Positions 1-6,927 of a stretch of DNA of 6,928 nt are shown piece after piece (position 1 is the first letter of the stretch; each line of letters starts with the position of its first letter). This stretch comes from Burkholderiales bacterium (GTDB lineage Bacteria > Pseudomonadota > Gammaproteobacteria > Burkholderiales > SG8-39): the NCBI GenBank assembly GCA_016649475.1, contig JAENXP010000118.1, positions 1-6,928 on the forward strand, given 5' to 3'. The notes under the pieces are model-generated. The model saw only the letters and a list, made by a program, of their open reading frames with translations. It was not told where the DNA came from and searched no databases. The position numbers and the translations under genes are program-made.

Positions 1-2
1 CC

Positions 3-782
3 GGCGGCGCCGGCATCCAGGCGGATTTGCTCACGCTGTCGAGCATGGGCTGCCACGCCCTTACCGTCGTCACCGCGATTACGGTGCAAGACACCGCCGG
101 GATCGAGGACGTGCTGCCGATCGAAGCGGATTGGGTCAGCGACCAGGCGCGTGTGCTGCTGGAAGACATGCCGGTGGCAGCGTTCAAAATCGGCCTGGTG
201 GGCAGCGTGGAAAATTGCGCTGCCATTGCCGAGGTGGTCTCGGACTATCCCGACGTACCACTGATATTCGACCCCGTGCTGGCTTCGGGCCGGGGTGACG
301 ACATCGCGACCGAAGAGTTGATCGAAGCCATGCGCGAAATGTTGATCCCGCAGACCACCATCATCACCCCCAATAGCCTGGAGGCGCGGCGCCTGGCCGA
401 CGATGGAGGCGAAGAGGAAAAGTCCCTGGAAGACTGCGCCAAGCGCATTCTGGAGATGGGCTGCGAGTACGTGCTGATCACCGGAACGCACGAAAATACG
501 CCGCAGGTGATCAATACCCTCTATGGCCAGCAGGGCGTGATCCGCAGCGACAGCTGGCAGCGCCTGCCCGACAGCTACCATGGTTCTGGCTGCACCCTGG
601 CCGCGGCCATTGCCGCCACCCTCGCCAACGGTCTGGACATTCCGGAAGCCGTGCGCGAGGCACAGGAATATACCTGGCAGACGCTCAACGCCGGTTTTCG
701 CCCGGGTATGGGACAGCATATTCCCGACCGCTTTTTCTGGGCGCGCGAAGCCGAGGACGGCGAAAAGAATCCGGAGAGCTGA
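3..782 (+). CDS. thiD: Hydroxymethylpyrimidine / phosphomethylpyrimidine kinase ThiD (5' partial)
   Basis: ThiD phosphorylates 4-amino-5-hydroxymethyl-2-methylpyrimidine (HMP) twice to give HMP-PP, the pyrimidine substrate for ThiE, in the cytoplasm. The reading frame is open from base 3 and begins inside the family's N-terminal substrate-binding motif (GGAGIQADLLTLSSMG), so roughly the first 15-20 residues lie off the left edge. A TTG at 27 is internal, not the start. Visible ribokinase-fold marks are KIGLVGS, the IFDPVLASGRG strand, ITPNSLEA, and near the C-terminus HGSGCT, the family's anion-hole/catalytic loop with its conserved Cys (codon at 591-593). The 259 visible residues fit the usual ~265-280 length. 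The charged, poorly conserved tail also carries the thiE ribosome binding site. Family assignment is firm; ThiD and PdxK-type kinases share the fold, but the adjacent thiE supports ThiD. Confidence 0.95.
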   Translation, partial: GGAGIQADLLTLSSMGCHALTVVTAITVQDTAGIEDVLPIEADWVSDQARVLLEDMPVAAFKIGLVGSVENCAAIAEVVSDYPDVPLIFDPVLASGRGDDIATEELIEAMREMLIPQTTIITPNSLEARRLADDGGEEEKSLEDCAKRILEMGCEYVLITGTHENTPQVINTLYGQQGVIRSDSWQRLPDSYHGSGCTLAAAIAATLANGLDIPEAVREAQEYTWQTLNAGFRPGMGQHIPDRFFWAREAEDGEKNPES

Positions 783-785
783 GGC

Positions 786-1424
786 GTGAGACACAAGCTC
801 GCCGGACTTTACGCAATCACGCCGGATGAGCCGAGCACCGATATTCTCGTCCGAAAAGTCGGCTTGGCGCTGCGCGGCGGCGCGTCGGTGGTGCAATACC
901 GAAACAAGACCGCAGCGCGGGAGTTGCGGCTCGAGCAGGGGCGCGCGCTTGCGGCCTTGTGCCGCGCGGCCGGCGCAGCCTTCATCGTCAACGACGATCT
1001 TGCGCTCGCGCTGGAACTGGGCGCCGACGGCGCGCATCTGGGCGCCGACGACGGCGATCTCGCCGAGGCGCGGCGGCGCCTCGGACCGGACAAACTGCTA
1101 GGGGCATCCTGCTACAGTCGCATCGAACTGGCCCAGGCCGCGGTTGAGGCGGGTGCGGATTATCTGGCTTTCGGCAGCGTGTTCAGTTCCGTCACCAAAC
1201 CCGGCGCGGTGCGCGCGCCGCTGGATATTTTCGCCGAGGCGCGCCGGAGCATCGCGTTGCCGCTAGTGGCGATCGGCGGCATTTCCCTGCAAAATGCGCC
1301 TCAGGTATTCGCCGCCGGTGCAGACGCAGTGGCGGTGATCAGCGCGCTGTTCGACGCCGACGACATCGCCGGGCGCGCCACCGGCTTTACCCGACTTTAT
1401 CAACAACTACGGATGCAGCAATGA
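786..1424 (+). CDS. thiE: Thiamine-phosphate synthase ThiE
   Basis: ThiE couples HMP-PP with hydroxyethylthiazole phosphate to form thiamine monophosphate and pyrophosphate, the joining step of thiamine synthesis. The 212 residues form a full-length TIM barrel. Motifs in order: YAITPD (9-14), VQYRNK (36-41, with Q37, R39 and K41 at the pyrophosphate-binding positions), VNDD (68-71, N and D for Mg2+/substrate), HLGADD (84-89), GASCYS (106-111), FSSVTKPG (133-140), VAIGGIS (161-167) and the phosphate loop VAVISA (182-187). The GTG start is chosen because GGAGAG at 773-778 is a strong Shine-Dalgarno 7 nt upstream, and the N-terminus aligns with the family. It lies 3 nt after the thiD stop and its own stop overlaps the hemL start (ATGA at 1421-1424), so cotranscription and translational coupling are expected. 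Confidence 0.95.
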   Translation: MRHKLAGLYAITPDEPSTDILVRKVGLALRGGASVVQYRNKTAARELRLEQGRALAALCRAAGAAFIVNDDLALALELGADGAHLGADDGDLAEARRRLGPDKLLGASCYSRIELAQAAVEAGADYLAFGSVFSSVTKPGAVRAPLDIFAEARRSIALPLVAIGGISLQNAPQVFAAGADAVAVISALFDADDIAGRATGFTRLYQQLRMQQ

Positions 1425-2701
1425 GCAACGAATCCCTGTTTGCCAAGGCCCAGCAGTTCATTCCCGCCGGTGTCAATTCCCCGGTGCGGGCGTTTCGCGC
1501 CGTGGGCGGCGCGCCGCGGTTCATCGCGCGCGGCGAAGGCGCCAGCATGTGGGACACCGAAGGCCGGCGTTACCTCGATTACATCGGCTCCTGGGGGGCG
1601 ATGGTGGCAGGCCACGCCCACCCTGAAGTCGTGGCTGCGGTGTGCGCAGCTGCCAAGAAAGGACTGTCATTCGGCGCGCCGACCGAAGCCGAAATCGAAA
1701 TGGCGGAACTGTTGTGCAAATTGCTGCCTGGCATGGACATGGTGCGCCTGGTGAGTTCGGGCACCGAGGCGACGATGACCGCGCTGCGCCTGGCGCGCGG
1801 TTTTACCGGCCGCAGCCGCGTGATCAAGTTCGAGGGCTGTTATCACGGCCATGCCGACAGCCTGCTGGTGAAGGCCGGTTCGGGCGCGCTCACTTTCGGC
1901 CAGCCGAGTTCTTCCGGCGTCCCGCCTGAAATTGCCGCCCATACCCTGGTGCTCGACTATAACGATGCCGGGCAGCTGGAGCGCTGTTTCGCCGAAAGCG
2001 GCAAGGACATCGCCGCGGTGATTGTGGAGCCGGTCGTGGGCAATATGAACCTGATCGCACCCAAGCCCGAATTCCTGCGCGCGATGCGCAAGCTTTGCAC
2101 CGAACACGGCGCGGTGCTGATCCTGGATGAAGTGATGACCGGCTTTCGCGTGGGTCTGACCGGTGCCCAGGGTCGCTATGGCATCCAGCCCGATCTCACC
2201 ACCCTGGGCAAGGTCATCGGCGGCGGCATGCCCGTGGGCGCTTTCGGCGGGCGGCGCGAAATCATGCAGAAAATTGCTCCGCTCGGGCCGGTGTATCAGG
2301 CGGGCACGCTCTCGGGCAATCCGGTGGCGGTTGCGGCGGGCCTGGCGACGTTAAAGCTGGTGCAAACCCCCGGCTTCTACGAAAAACTCGGCATCAGCAC
2401 GAAGGCGCTGACCGACGGTCTGGCCGCGGCGGCGAAAAAGCACGGCGTGGTGTTTTCGGCGCAGGCGATCGGCGGGATGTTCGGCATTTATTTCCGCGAC
2501 AGCGCCCCGCAAAGTTTCACCGAAGTCATGCAGTGCGACAAGGAAGCGTTCAATCGATTCTTCCACGCCATGCTCGAGCGCGGCGTGCACTTCGCACCTT
2601 CGGCGTTTGAAGCGGGATTCGTGTCGGCGGCACACGAGGACAAGGACATCGCGGCGACCGTCAGCGCGGCCGATGCCGTGTTTGCGACCATGAGCAAGTA
2701 G
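1421..2701 (+). CDS. hemL: Glutamate-1-semialdehyde 2,1-aminomutase HemL
   Basis: HemL is a PLP enzyme of the C5 pathway that converts glutamate-1-semialdehyde to 5-aminolevulinate, the precursor of heme and other tetrapyrroles, in the cytoplasm. The 426 residues match the family's usual length of about 425-430. Visible motifs are the N-terminal [12 protein letters not shown] (14-25), SSGTEA (112-117, PLP phosphate binding), YHGHAD (141-146), the mobile gating loop around 153-168 (GSGALTF...SSSGVP), LDEVMTGFR (235-243, with D236 expected at the PLP ring nitrogen), [16 protein letters not shown] (262-277, with K264 the Schiff-base lysine) and GTLSGNP (295-301). The ATG overlaps the thiE stop by 4 nt; only a weak GGA (1411-1413) serves as Shine-Dalgarno, so translation probably depends partly on coupling from thiE. 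HemL is homodimeric in characterised species. It has no thiamine role, so its place here reflects shared expression only. Confidence 0.97.
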   Translation: MSNESLFAKAQQFIPAGVNSPVRAFRAVGGAPRFIARGEGASMWDTEGRRYLDYIGSWGAMVAGHAHPEVVAAVCAAAKKGLSFGAPTEAEIEMAELLCKLLPGMDMVRLVSSGTEATMTALRLARGFTGRSRVIKFEGCYHGHADSLLVKAGSGALTFGQPSSSGVPPEIAAHTLVLDYNDAGQLERCFAESGKDIAAVIVEPVVGNMNLIAPKPEFLRAMRKLCTEHGAVLILDEVMTGFRVGLTGAQGRYGIQPDLTTLGKVIGGGMPVGAFGGRREIMQKIAPLGPVYQAGTLSGNPVAVAAGLATLKLVQTPGFYEKLGISTKALTDGLAAAAKKHGVVFSAQAIGGMFGIYFRDSAPQSFTEVMQCDKEAFNRFFHAMLERGVHFAPSAFEAGFVSAAHEDKDIAATVSAADAVFATMSK

Positions 2702-2738
2702 GCTGCAGGCGCGAAACGAAGCCACCGCGGGCGCCCCT

Positions 2739-2778
2739 GAGCCGGCTAGTAGCAAAGCGGCATTTGCCGCCGCGGCTC
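2739..2778. terminator. Possible hairpin terminator between convergent hemL and mscL
   Basis: Nested inverted repeats lie in the 75-nt gap between the hemL and mscL stops: outer arms GAGCCG (2739-2744) and CGGCTC (2773-2778), and an inner 5-bp hairpin GCGGC (2757-2761) / GCCGC (2766-2770) with loop ATTT. Read on the - strand the inner hairpin is followed by TTT, a weak intrinsic-terminator look for mscL. On the + strand there is no T run. The outer arm overlaps the mscL stop codon. The position suits a shared terminator, but the stem is short. Confidence 0.3.
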
Positions 2779-3205
2779 AACGAGCTTTCAGGTTGTCGCG
2801 GATTTCGCGCAGCAGCTTTACTTCTTCCGGCGGTTCCGCGGGAGCGGGAGCAGGGGCCGCTGCTTCCGCGCGCTTGAGCTTGTTGATCCAGCGCACCAGC
2901 ATGAAAATGATGAATGCGAGAATGGCGAAGTTGAACGCGACGGTAAGAAAGTTGCCGTAAGCGAACACCGGCACGCCCGCTTTTTTTACCGCATCAAGCG
3001 TCGTCGCAGTACCCGGCGGAATTGCCTTGAGCGCGAAGAAGTAGTTGGAAAAATCCAGCCCGCCCAGCGCCCGTCCGACCACGGGCATAATCAGGTCGTC
3101 CACCACGGAATTGACAATTTTGCCGAAAGCGGCGCCGATGATCACGCCCACGGCCAGGTCCATTACATTGCCCTTGAGTGCAAATTCCTTGAATTCTTTG
3201 AGCAT
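2777..3205 (-). CDS. mscL: Large-conductance mechanosensitive channel MscL
   Basis: MscL is an inner-membrane homopentameric channel that opens under membrane tension and releases solutes during hypo-osmotic shock. The 142 residues match the family closely: amphipathic N-terminal helix [20 protein letters not shown], first membrane helix and pore (about 14-44, with [13 protein letters not shown] as the glycine/alanine-rich gate), a periplasmic loop (about 45-76), second membrane helix (about 77-107, ending in WINKLKR), an Ala/Pro linker (115-126) and the C-terminal bundle helix [14 protein letters not shown]. The ATG is supported by AAAGGA (3215-3220 on the - strand) 9 nt upstream. It lies 68 nt downstream of mgtE in the same orientation and may be read through from it, but a possible promoter in the gap suggests some independent expression. 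Confidence 0.97.
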   Translation of the reverse strand: MLKEFKEFALKGNVMDLAVGVIIGAAFGKIVNSVVDDLIMPVVGRALGGLDFSNYFFALKAIPPGTATTLDAVKKAGVPVFAYGNFLTVAFNFAILAFIIFMLVRWINKLKRAEAAAPAPAPAEPPEEVKLLREIRDNLKAR

Positions 3206-3231
3206 GTTTCAGTGTCCTTTTCGGTAAAGAG

Positions 3232-3257
3232 GCTGCAAATTATGCACCAAGTGCAGC
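3232..3257. repeat. Overlapping inverted repeats in the mgtE-mscL gap
   Basis: Arms GCTGCA (3232-3237) and TGCAGC (3252-3257) are perfect reverse complements around a 14-nt spacer. A second, competing repeat, TGCAC (3243-3247) / GTGCA (3251-3255), shares the right-hand bases, so the two hairpins are mutually exclusive. The possible mscL -10 box lies between the arms. On the - strand the outer repeat is followed by CTCTTT, so a weak mgtE terminator is as possible as an operator. Confidence 0.35.
3239..3244 (-). promoter_or_regulatory. Possible -10 box of an mscL promoter
   Basis: On the - strand this reads CATAAT, a 5/6 match to the sigma-70 -10 consensus, 33 nt upstream of the mscL ATG. It would give a leader of about 25-28 nt containing the Shine-Dalgarno. 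No convincing -35 hexamer sits 16-18 nt further upstream, so the call rests on the -10 and its position only. Confidence 0.3.
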
Positions 3258-3273
3258 GCGGGGTGGTGCTAGG

Positions 3274-4725
3274 CTAGACCAGAAATAGCGTCGCCAGGCC
3301 CAGAAATATAAAAAATCCGCCGCTGTCGGTCACTGCAGTGATCATTACGCTCGAGCCTAGCGCCGGGTCGCGGCCAAACTTGTCCAGGGCAAGCGGGATG
3401 AATACCCCCATCACCGCAGCCAGCACCATATTGAGCATCATCGCCGCTGACATCACCAGCCCCAGCGACAGGTTGCCATAAATCCAGAATGCGACGACGC
3501 CAAGGATGCCGCCCCAGATCAGGCCGTTCAGCAAGGCGACACCGATCTCCTTGGTAAATAGCTTGCGCGCGCTCTGCATCTGGCCCAGCGCGATCGAGCG
3601 CACTATCATGGTGATGGTCTGATTGCCGGAGTTGCCGCCGATGCCGGCTACGATGGGCATGAGCGCGGCGAGCGCCACCAATTTCTCGATCGAACCCTCG
3701 AACAGGCCGATCACCCGCGAGGCGATGATGGCGGTAATCAGATTGATCGCCAGCCAGGCCCAGCGGTTTTTCACGCTGTCCCAGACCGAAGAGAAAATGT
3801 CCTCTTCCTCGCGCAGGCCGGCCTGCGCCAGCTGCTCGGCCTCGGTCGTTTCGCGGATGTAGTCCACCACCACGTTTACCGTAACCCGCCCGATCAAGCG
3901 CCCAAGCCGGTCCACGACTGCCGCTGAAACCAGATCGTAGCGTTCGAATTTTTGCGCCGCGTCCTGGGCCTCGTCGTCCGGGTGCAGTTTCATCACCTCG
4001 GTCGACATGGCGGCGCTCACCGTGACATCAAGATCGGTTACGATCAGCTTGCTGATGGGCAGTGCGCCGATCAGGCGCCGCTTGCGATCTACCACGAACA
4101 CCTGGTCGGTGTGATCCGGCAGCTCGTCCAGGCGGCGCAGGTAGCGGGTGACCACCTCGAGCGTTACGTCCTCGCGTACGCTGACCATGTCGAAATCCAT
4201 CAACGCGCCTACTGTGTCCTCCGCGTAGGACATCGCCGCCCGCAGCTGCTCGCGCTCCTCCGCCGAGAGCGACTGGAACACGTCTTCGAGCACATCCTCG
4301 GGCAGGTCCGGCGCGAGATCGGCGATTTCATCGGTATCGAGCTGCTCGGTCGCCGCGACCAGCTCTTCGCTGTCCATGCTTTCGATCAGCGTTTCGCGTA
4401 CCGCGTCGGAGACTTCGAGCAGGATTTCGCCGTCGCGTTCGGCCTTGACCAGGTCCCAGATGATCAGGCGTTCGTCGAGCGGCAGCGCTTCGAGCACAGA
4501 TGCGACATCGGCGGAATGCAGGGCGTCGAGTCTGGACCGAAGCTGCGCGTAATGCGATTCGGGAATGCCAGCGGCGGGAGCTAGGCCGGCGCTTTCCTGC
4601 GCATCTTCGCCTTGTCGCAGCAGCTCGCGCAGCTCGCGTAGGACGGCCTGCGGGTCCTCGCGCTCATTTTTATGGCTGGTATCGATCAAATTCGCCTCGG
4701 CCTGGGTGGGAATGCGGCTGCGCAC
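3274..4725 (-). CDS. mgtE: Magnesium transporter MgtE
   Basis: MgtE is a dimeric inner-membrane Mg2+ channel gated by cytoplasmic Mg2+. In the 483-residue reading: N domain of helical repeats (about 25-165, rich in Asp/Glu), two CBS domains (about 170-230 and 235-292), a linking plug helix (about 293-320) and five membrane helices (about 322-343, 350-375, 388-415, 420-447, 457-482). Diagnostic motifs are MPIVAGIGGNSGNQ (356-369) and GRDPALGSSVMITAVTDSGG (451-470), where D467 occupies the pore Mg2+-binding Asp position. The start is uncertain. No ATG lies in the first 100 codons; GTG at 4725 lacks a clear Shine-Dalgarno and sits in a hairpin loop, while TTG at 4689 (codon 13) has GAGG 5 nt upstream. 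The N domain begins after both. It diverges from the transporter gene and precedes mscL on the same strand. Confidence 0.95.
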   Translation of the reverse strand: MRSRIPTQAEANLIDTSHKNEREDPQAVLRELRELLRQGEDAQESAGLAPAAGIPESHYAQLRSRLDALHSADVASVLEALPLDERLIIWDLVKAERDGEILLEVSDAVRETLIESMDSEELVAATEQLDTDEIADLAPDLPEDVLEDVFQSLSAEEREQLRAAMSYAEDTVGALMDFDMVSVREDVTLEVVTRYLRRLDELPDHTDQVFVVDRKRRLIGALPISKLIVTDLDVTVSAAMSTEVMKLHPDDEAQDAAQKFERYDLVSAAVVDRLGRLIGRVTVNVVVDYIRETTEAEQLAQAGLREEEDIFSSVWDSVKNRWAWLAINLITAIIASRVIGLFEGSIEKLVALAALMPIVAGIGGNSGNQTITMIVRSIALGQMQSARKLFTKEIGVALLNGLIWGGILGVVAFWIYGNLSLGLVMSAAMMLNMVLAAVMGVFIPLALDKFGRDPALGSSVMITAVTDSGGFFIFLGLATLFLV

Positions 4726-4737
4726 CCGCAGCCGATT
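4711..4737. repeat. Hairpin enclosing the candidate GTG start of mgtE
   Basis: CGGCTGCG (4715-4722) and CGCAGCCG (4727-4734) are perfect 8-bp arms around a 4-nt loop. Allowing one bulged base (4714), AAT (4711-4713) and ATT (4735-4737) extend the stem by 3 bp. On the - strand the loop reads GGTG, holding the GTG at 4725-4723. The structure could restrain translation, be an operator over the transcription start, or be 5' leader if the true start is TTG at 4689. The pairing is seen directly; the role is inferred. Confidence 0.5.
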
Positions 4738-4745
4738 CTAGCAGT

Positions 4746-4767
4746 CGGGTTATGATTGCAAAACCCG
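4746..4767. promoter_or_regulatory. Operator-like dyad in the mgtE / transporter divergent gap
   Basis: CGGGTT (4746-4751) and AACCCG (4762-4767) form a perfect 6-bp inverted repeat with a 10-nt spacer, a spacing typical of dimeric helix-turn-helix sites. The spacer ends in TTGCAA (4756-4761), a possible mgtE -35 box 15 nt from TAGAAT (- strand, 4740-4735). The dyad is also upstream of the transporter's -10-like box. It could serve either gene or both; no regulator family is recognised. Confidence 0.35.
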
Positions 4768-4773
4768 TATTTG

Positions 4774-4779
4774 GATAAT
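4774..4779 (+). promoter_or_regulatory. Possible -10 box of the UMF1 transporter gene
   Basis: GATAAT matches the sigma-70 -10 consensus at 5 of 6 positions and ends 7 nt before the ATG at 4787. Transcription would then start at or next to the ATG, giving a leaderless or nearly leaderless mRNA. The -35 is poor: TTATGA at 4750-4755 has an 18-nt spacer, and TTGCAA at 4756-4761 is too close (12 nt). Confidence 0.35.
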
Positions 4780-4786
4780 TTCTCCC

Positions 4787-6091
4787 ATGGCTGAGATACG
4801 CGCGCGCAGCAGACCCGAACGGGACGTACGCCCGCTCGAAATCTGGGCCTGGGCGATGTACGACTTTGCCAACTCGGGATACACCACGGTGGTGCTCACC
4901 GCGATTTTCAACGCCTACTTCGTCGCGGTGGTGGCGGGCAATGCGCCCTGGGCGACGTTTGCCTGGACTGCCGCCCTGTCACTGTCCTACGCCTTGGTTA
5001 TCGTTACCGCGCCGTTGATAGGCGCCTATGCCGATCTGCGTGCCAACAAAAAACGCTTGCTGCTCTTTACCACCGTTGGCTGTGTGCTCGGCACCGCGGC
5101 CCTGGCGCAGGCTGGCCCTGGCGATCTTGCGATCGCGGTGCTGTGCGTGGTGATATCGAATTTCTTCTTTTGCACCGGTAGCGACCTGATCGCGGCTTTT
5201 CTGCCGGAGCTGGCGCGAGGCAGGAACCTGGGCAAGGTTTCGGGTTGGGGCTGGAGCCTGGGCTATATCGGCGGGCTGTTCACCCTGGGCACCTGTCTTG
5301 CCTACGCGTCCTGGGCGCAGGCGGCAGGCCAGTCGGCGGCGCAGTTCGTGCCCGCTACCATGTTGATTACCGCAGCGCTGTTCGCGCTGGCCAGCCTGCC
5401 CACCTTCGCCCTATTGCGCGAGCGCGCCTTGCCGCAAGCGCCGCTCCCGGGCAGGTCTTTGGCGCGAGCGGCCTTCGCGCGGCTGGCCGAAACCCTGCGC
5501 CACGCGGCCCTATATCAGGATCTGCGCCGCTTTTTGCTGTGCATCGTTTTTTATCAAGCCGGAGTGCAGACGGTGATCACCCTTGCGGCGATCTACGCCG
5601 AACAGGCGATGGGCTTCAATACCCGCGATACGCTTATTCTGGTTCTGGTGGTCAACGTTACCGCCGCGCTGGGGGCGTTCTTTTTCGGCAATGTGCAGGA
5701 TCGGTTCGGCCACGTTCCTACCATTGCCTTCACGCTTGCGGGTTGGATCGCGACGGTGTTGATCGCCTGGGTGGCCGATACGCGGCCGCTGTTCTGGATC
5801 GCGGCCAACCTCGCCGGGTTATGTCTGGGCGCGTCCCAGTCCGCCGGGCGCGCGCTGGTGGCTTACCTGAGCCCGAAGACTCGCCGCGCCGAATTCTTCG
5901 GCCTGTGGGGATTGGCGACAAACCTGTCTTCAATTCTCGGTCCGATCACCTATGGCGCGGTGAGCTGGATATCTCAAGGCAACCACCGTCTCGCCATGCT
6001 TATCACCGGTGTCTTCTTTGTGCTGGGTCTGCTGATTCTGCATGGCGTCGACGAGCGCCGCGGGCGCCGCGCCGCGCTAAGGGGAACCTGA
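4787..6091 (+). CDS. Major facilitator superfamily transporter, UMF1 / Atg22-like family
   Basis: This 434-residue inner-membrane protein is almost entirely hydrophobic helices, about 12, split by a basic cytoplasmic loop (about 210-245). Family marks are EIWAWAMYDFANSGYTTVV (18-36), typical of the UMF1 N-terminus, the motif-A-like loop YADLRANKKR (81-90), KVSGWGWSLGYIGG (150-163), the second-half counterpart GNVQDRFGH (301-309) and FFGLWGLATNLSSILGP (370-386). The basic tail is cytoplasmic. Bacterial UMF1 members are poorly characterised; Atg22 in yeast effluxes amino acids from the vacuole, but the substrate here cannot be read from sequence. The ATG is the only start between the upstream in-frame stop (4739-4741) and the first helix. 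It has only a weak GGA about 11 nt upstream. It diverges from mgtE, converges with the GH15 gene, and appears monocistronic. Confidence 0.85.
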   Translation: MAEIRARSRPERDVRPLEIWAWAMYDFANSGYTTVVLTAIFNAYFVAVVAGNAPWATFAWTAALSLSYALVIVTAPLIGAYADLRANKKRLLLFTTVGCVLGTAALAQAGPGDLAIAVLCVVISNFFFCTGSDLIAAFLPELARGRNLGKVSGWGWSLGYIGGLFTLGTCLAYASWAQAAGQSAAQFVPATMLITAALFALASLPTFALLRERALPQAPLPGRSLARAAFARLAETLRHAALYQDLRRFLLCIVFYQAGVQTVITLAAIYAEQAMGFNTRDTLILVLVVNVTAALGAFFFGNVQDRFGHVPTIAFTLAGWIATVLIAWVADTRPLFWIAANLAGLCLGASQSAGRALVAYLSPKTRRAEFFGLWGLATNLSSILGPITYGAVSWISQGNHRLAMLITGVFFVLGLLILHGVDERRGRRAALRGT

Positions 6092-6107
6092 CCAATAGAC
6101 CCGGCGC

Positions 6108-6143
6108 GCGTCTGCTGCATGTTTCGCAAAGAGCAGTAGACGC
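6108..6143. terminator. Hairpin between convergent transporter and GH15 genes
   Basis: GCGTCTGCTGC (6108-6118) pairs with GCAGTAGACGC (6133-6143) over 11 bp, all Watson-Crick except one G-T (G-U in RNA) pair, with a 14-nt loop. It fills most of the 53-nt gap between two convergent stops and ends one base before the GH15 stop codon. The position fits a bidirectional terminator. Neither strand has a T tract after the stem, so it may instead block 3' exonucleases or need a protein factor. Confidence 0.45.
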
Positions 6144-6144
6144 A

Positions 6145-6927
6145 CTAGGGCCACTGCCGCGCCCCGGGTTCGGGCGATACGCCCGCCACCGAAAGATTGC
6201 GCGCGGTATTGATCAGCGCGACATGCGTCATCGCCTGGGGGAAATTGCCGACCAGGCGTCGTTGCTCGGTATCATAGCCCTCGGCGATCAGGCCGACGTC
6301 GTTGCGCAGGGACAGCAGGTGCTCGAACAAGGCTCTTGCTTCCGCGTGTTGACCTGTCATTGCCAGGTTGTCCGCGAGCCAGAACGAGCAGGGCAGAAAC
6401 GCACCCTCGCCCGGCGGCAGCCCGTCGATAGTCTCGGCGGTCGTATAGCGACGTATCAGTCCGTCTACCGAAAGCTCAGCGCGGATAGCGTCGACGGTTC
6501 CGCGCATGCGCGGGTCGCCCGCCGGCAGAAACCCGACCAGCGGAATCATCAGCAAGCTCGCGTCCAGATTTTTCGAGCCGTAGTACTGGACGAACGAGTT
6601 GCGTTGTGCGTCGTAGCCCTCGCTGCACACCTGCGCGTGCACGGTCGCCCGCAGCGCGCGCCAGCGCCCCAGATCGCCGTCCATCCCGAAGCGCTCGATC
6701 GCCTTGACGGCGCGGTCGAACGCGACCCAGGCCATCACCTTGGAATGGGTGAAGTGGCGTCGCGGTCCGCGCACCTCCCAGATGCCTTCGTCCGGCCGTT
6801 CCCAATTGGATTCGAGAAAGTCCAGCAGGACTTTGTGCACTTCCCAGTCGCGCGCCCGCGTCTCCACGCCCGCGGTGTGCGTGAGGTGAAAGGTATCCAG
6901 CACCTCACCATAGACATCGAGCTGGTA
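6145..6927 (-). CDS. Glycoside hydrolase family 15 (glucoamylase/trehalase-like), C-terminal part
   Basis: The frame runs to the right edge and beyond; the GTG at 6903 is internal because YQLDVYGE, upstream of it, is conserved family sequence. The visible 260 residues are the latter part of the (alpha/alpha)6 barrel of a protein usually about 600 residues long. Visible marks are YQLDVYGEVLD (1-11), PDEGIWEVRGPRRHFTHSKVMAWVAFDRA (45-73, with E51 the likely general acid by alignment with the fungal glucoamylase LWEE motif), GAFLPCSFWLADNLA (175-189) and GLIAEGYD (212-219, E216 the likely base), then LGNFPQAMTHVALINTA. GH15 includes glucoamylase, glucodextranase and actinobacterial trehalase, all inverting alpha-glucosidases. 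Prokaryotic members of this type are often trehalase-like, but substrate specificity cannot be fixed here. Its promoter and start lie outside the window. Confidence 0.92.
   Translation of the reverse strand, partial: YQLDVYGEVLDTFHLTHTAGVETRARDWEVHKVLLDFLESNWERPDEGIWEVRGPRRHFTHSKVMAWVAFDRAVKAIERFGMDGDLGRWRALRATVHAQVCSEGYDAQRNSFVQYYGSKNLDASLLMIPLVGFLPAGDPRMRGTVDAIRAELSVDGLIRRYTTAETIDGLPPGEGAFLPCSFWLADNLAMTGQHAEARALFEHLLSLRNDVGLIAEGYDTEQRRLVGNFPQAMTHVALINTARNLSVAGVSPEPGARQWP

Noticed and set aside
27..29. TTG as the start of thiD
   Set aside because: Conserved ThiD sequence (GGAGIQAD) continues upstream in frame to the window edge, so the gene is truncated there.
1020..1050. Direct repeat GGCGCCGACG in thiE
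   Set aside because: Two copies 21 nt apart come from repeated Gly-Ala-Asp codons in the conserved barrel segment; it is coding bias, not a repeat element.
1667..2107. - strand open frame (146 codons) within hemL
   Set aside because: It is opposite conserved HemL active-site sequence, has no recognisable family features, and is rich in His, Arg and Gln as in mirror frames.
2351..2755. - strand open frame overlapping the hemL 3' end and gap
   Set aside because: Most of it mirrors HemL coding sequence; no motif and no supported ribosome binding site.
3952..4584. Long + strand open frame (210 codons) antisense to mgtE
   Set aside because: It lies wholly opposite the conserved MgtE N and CBS domains; its protein is His/Arg/Gln-rich with no recognisable motif, as expected for an antisense shadow in GC-rich DNA.
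4726..4786. M-box (ykoK) Mg2+ riboswitch upstream of mgtE
   Set aside because: The 61-nt gap is far shorter than an M-box, and none of its multi-helix layout is visible.
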